From the NCBI GenBank assembly GCA_036645935.1, contig JAVXNE010000002.1:62001-126000 (forward strand): 64,000 nt of DNA. The letters run 5' to 3'. Source of the stretch: JAUNBN01 sp036645935 (GTDB lineage: Bacteria > Bacillota > Clostridia > Oscillospirales > Ruminococcaceae). How positions within the stretch are numbered: position 1 is the first letter of the stretch; each line of letters starts with the position of its first letter. This document shows positions 63,661-64,000 of this stretch, one piece after another. Both the position numbers and the translations under genes were made by a program. The notes under the pieces are model-generated. The model made no database searches. It was given only the letters and a program-made list of their open reading frames with translations, and had not been told where the DNA came from.

Positions 63661-64000
63661 CTATTCCAGGAATCCCTTGTGATGCCTCATGAGCATGTAG
63701 GATTCCAGCGTGTTGGAGATCTCGAGCGCGACGCCGACCACGATAAGCACCGAGGTGCCGCCGAGCGCGATGTTGATTCCCGTGATGTTAGCTATCAGTA
63801 TCGGCAGTGTCGCCACCAAAATCAAGAAGACGCCGCCGATGAATGTGATTTTTGAAACAACGCGCGCTATAAAGTCTGAGGTCGATCTGCCCGGACGTAT
63901 GCCGGGAATCGTACCCGAATTTTTGCGCAGGTCATTTGCCATCTGAACAGGATTATACTGCACCGCAACATAGAAGAAGTTGAATCCCATGATGAGCAGT
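63661..64000 (-). CDS. secY: Protein translocase subunit SecY, C-terminal part
   Basis: The frame is open across the right edge; 112 C-terminal codons are visible. Features are NPVQMANDLRKNSGTIPGIRPG, the next cytosolic loop of SecY, two further membrane helices, and the family end SYMLMRHHKGFLE. It forms the membrane channel of the Sec system. Upstream of adk as in other Firmicutes. Confidence 0.97.
   Translation of the reverse strand, partial: LLIMGFNFFYVAVQYNPVQMANDLRKNSGTIPGIRPGRSTSDFIARVVSKITFIGGVFLILVATLPILIANITGINIALGGTSVLIVVGVALEISNTLESYMLMRHHKGFLE

Overview
The window looks like a chromosomal segment of a Gram-positive anaerobe of class Clostridia (Bacillota). The evidence is family-level recognition only: a secY-adk-map-KOW-infA-rpmJ-rpsM-rpsK-rpsD-rpoA-rplQ run with rpsD inside the alpha operon; a T-box leader; a clostripain-family protease; a PspA/YdjG/YdjI stress operon; PduL; and a large serine recombinase. 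No tRNA, rRNA, CRISPR array or insertion sequence was seen.

Layout. 1-18.8 kb is ordinary chromosome: a DUF2752 tail, a PatB/MalY lyase, the pspA operon with its divergent zinc-ribbon membrane protein, DUF805, a sirtuin, a membrane-tethered clostripain, VanZ and TVP38 membrane proteins, a tryptophan T-box with a trpXYZ-type ABC transporter, a PAP2 protein, PduL and a family-4 uracil-DNA glycosylase. 18.8-46.2 kb is one P-loop ATPase gene cut in two by a 26.3-kb island. 46.2-58.6 kb is chromosome again: a DUF362 ferredoxin protein, a decayed GNAT gene, nadE, a two-component system, an O-acetyltransferase, a YgiQ radical-SAM protein with a long repeat tail, and a polytopic membrane protein. 58.7-64 kb is the ribosomal protein/rpoA cluster, running off the right edge inside secY.

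The main discovery is the island (about 19121-45412). Joining 19120 to 45413 restores a single 357-codon ATPase frame, and both junctions carry the 6-bp core CACACG. When the island ends are joined they form a site with perfect 8-bp inverted arms placed symmetrically round that core, as expected for the attP of a large serine recombinase; such a recombinase is encoded at the right end. The cargo is a minus-strand surface-glycan locus. It holds pseudaminic-acid-type genes (pseC, pseF, pseI, pseG, associated methylase, amidotransferase, formyltransferase), UDP-diacetamido-uronate genes (wbpA, wbpB, wbpD, wbpE, plus a dead wbpI/wecB), glycosyltransferases, and a Wzm/Wzt ABC exporter. No pseB, no initiating phosphoglycosyltransferase and no conjugation genes were found.

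Several cargo genes are broken: a wbpI-like epimerase, a sugar-locus glycosyltransferase, an aldo/keto reductase, an acetyltransferase, and the start of a GT2 gene. The island therefore appears to be a site-specifically integrated glycan cassette that is partly decaying or being remodelled. All functional calls come from reading the translations; no database search was run.
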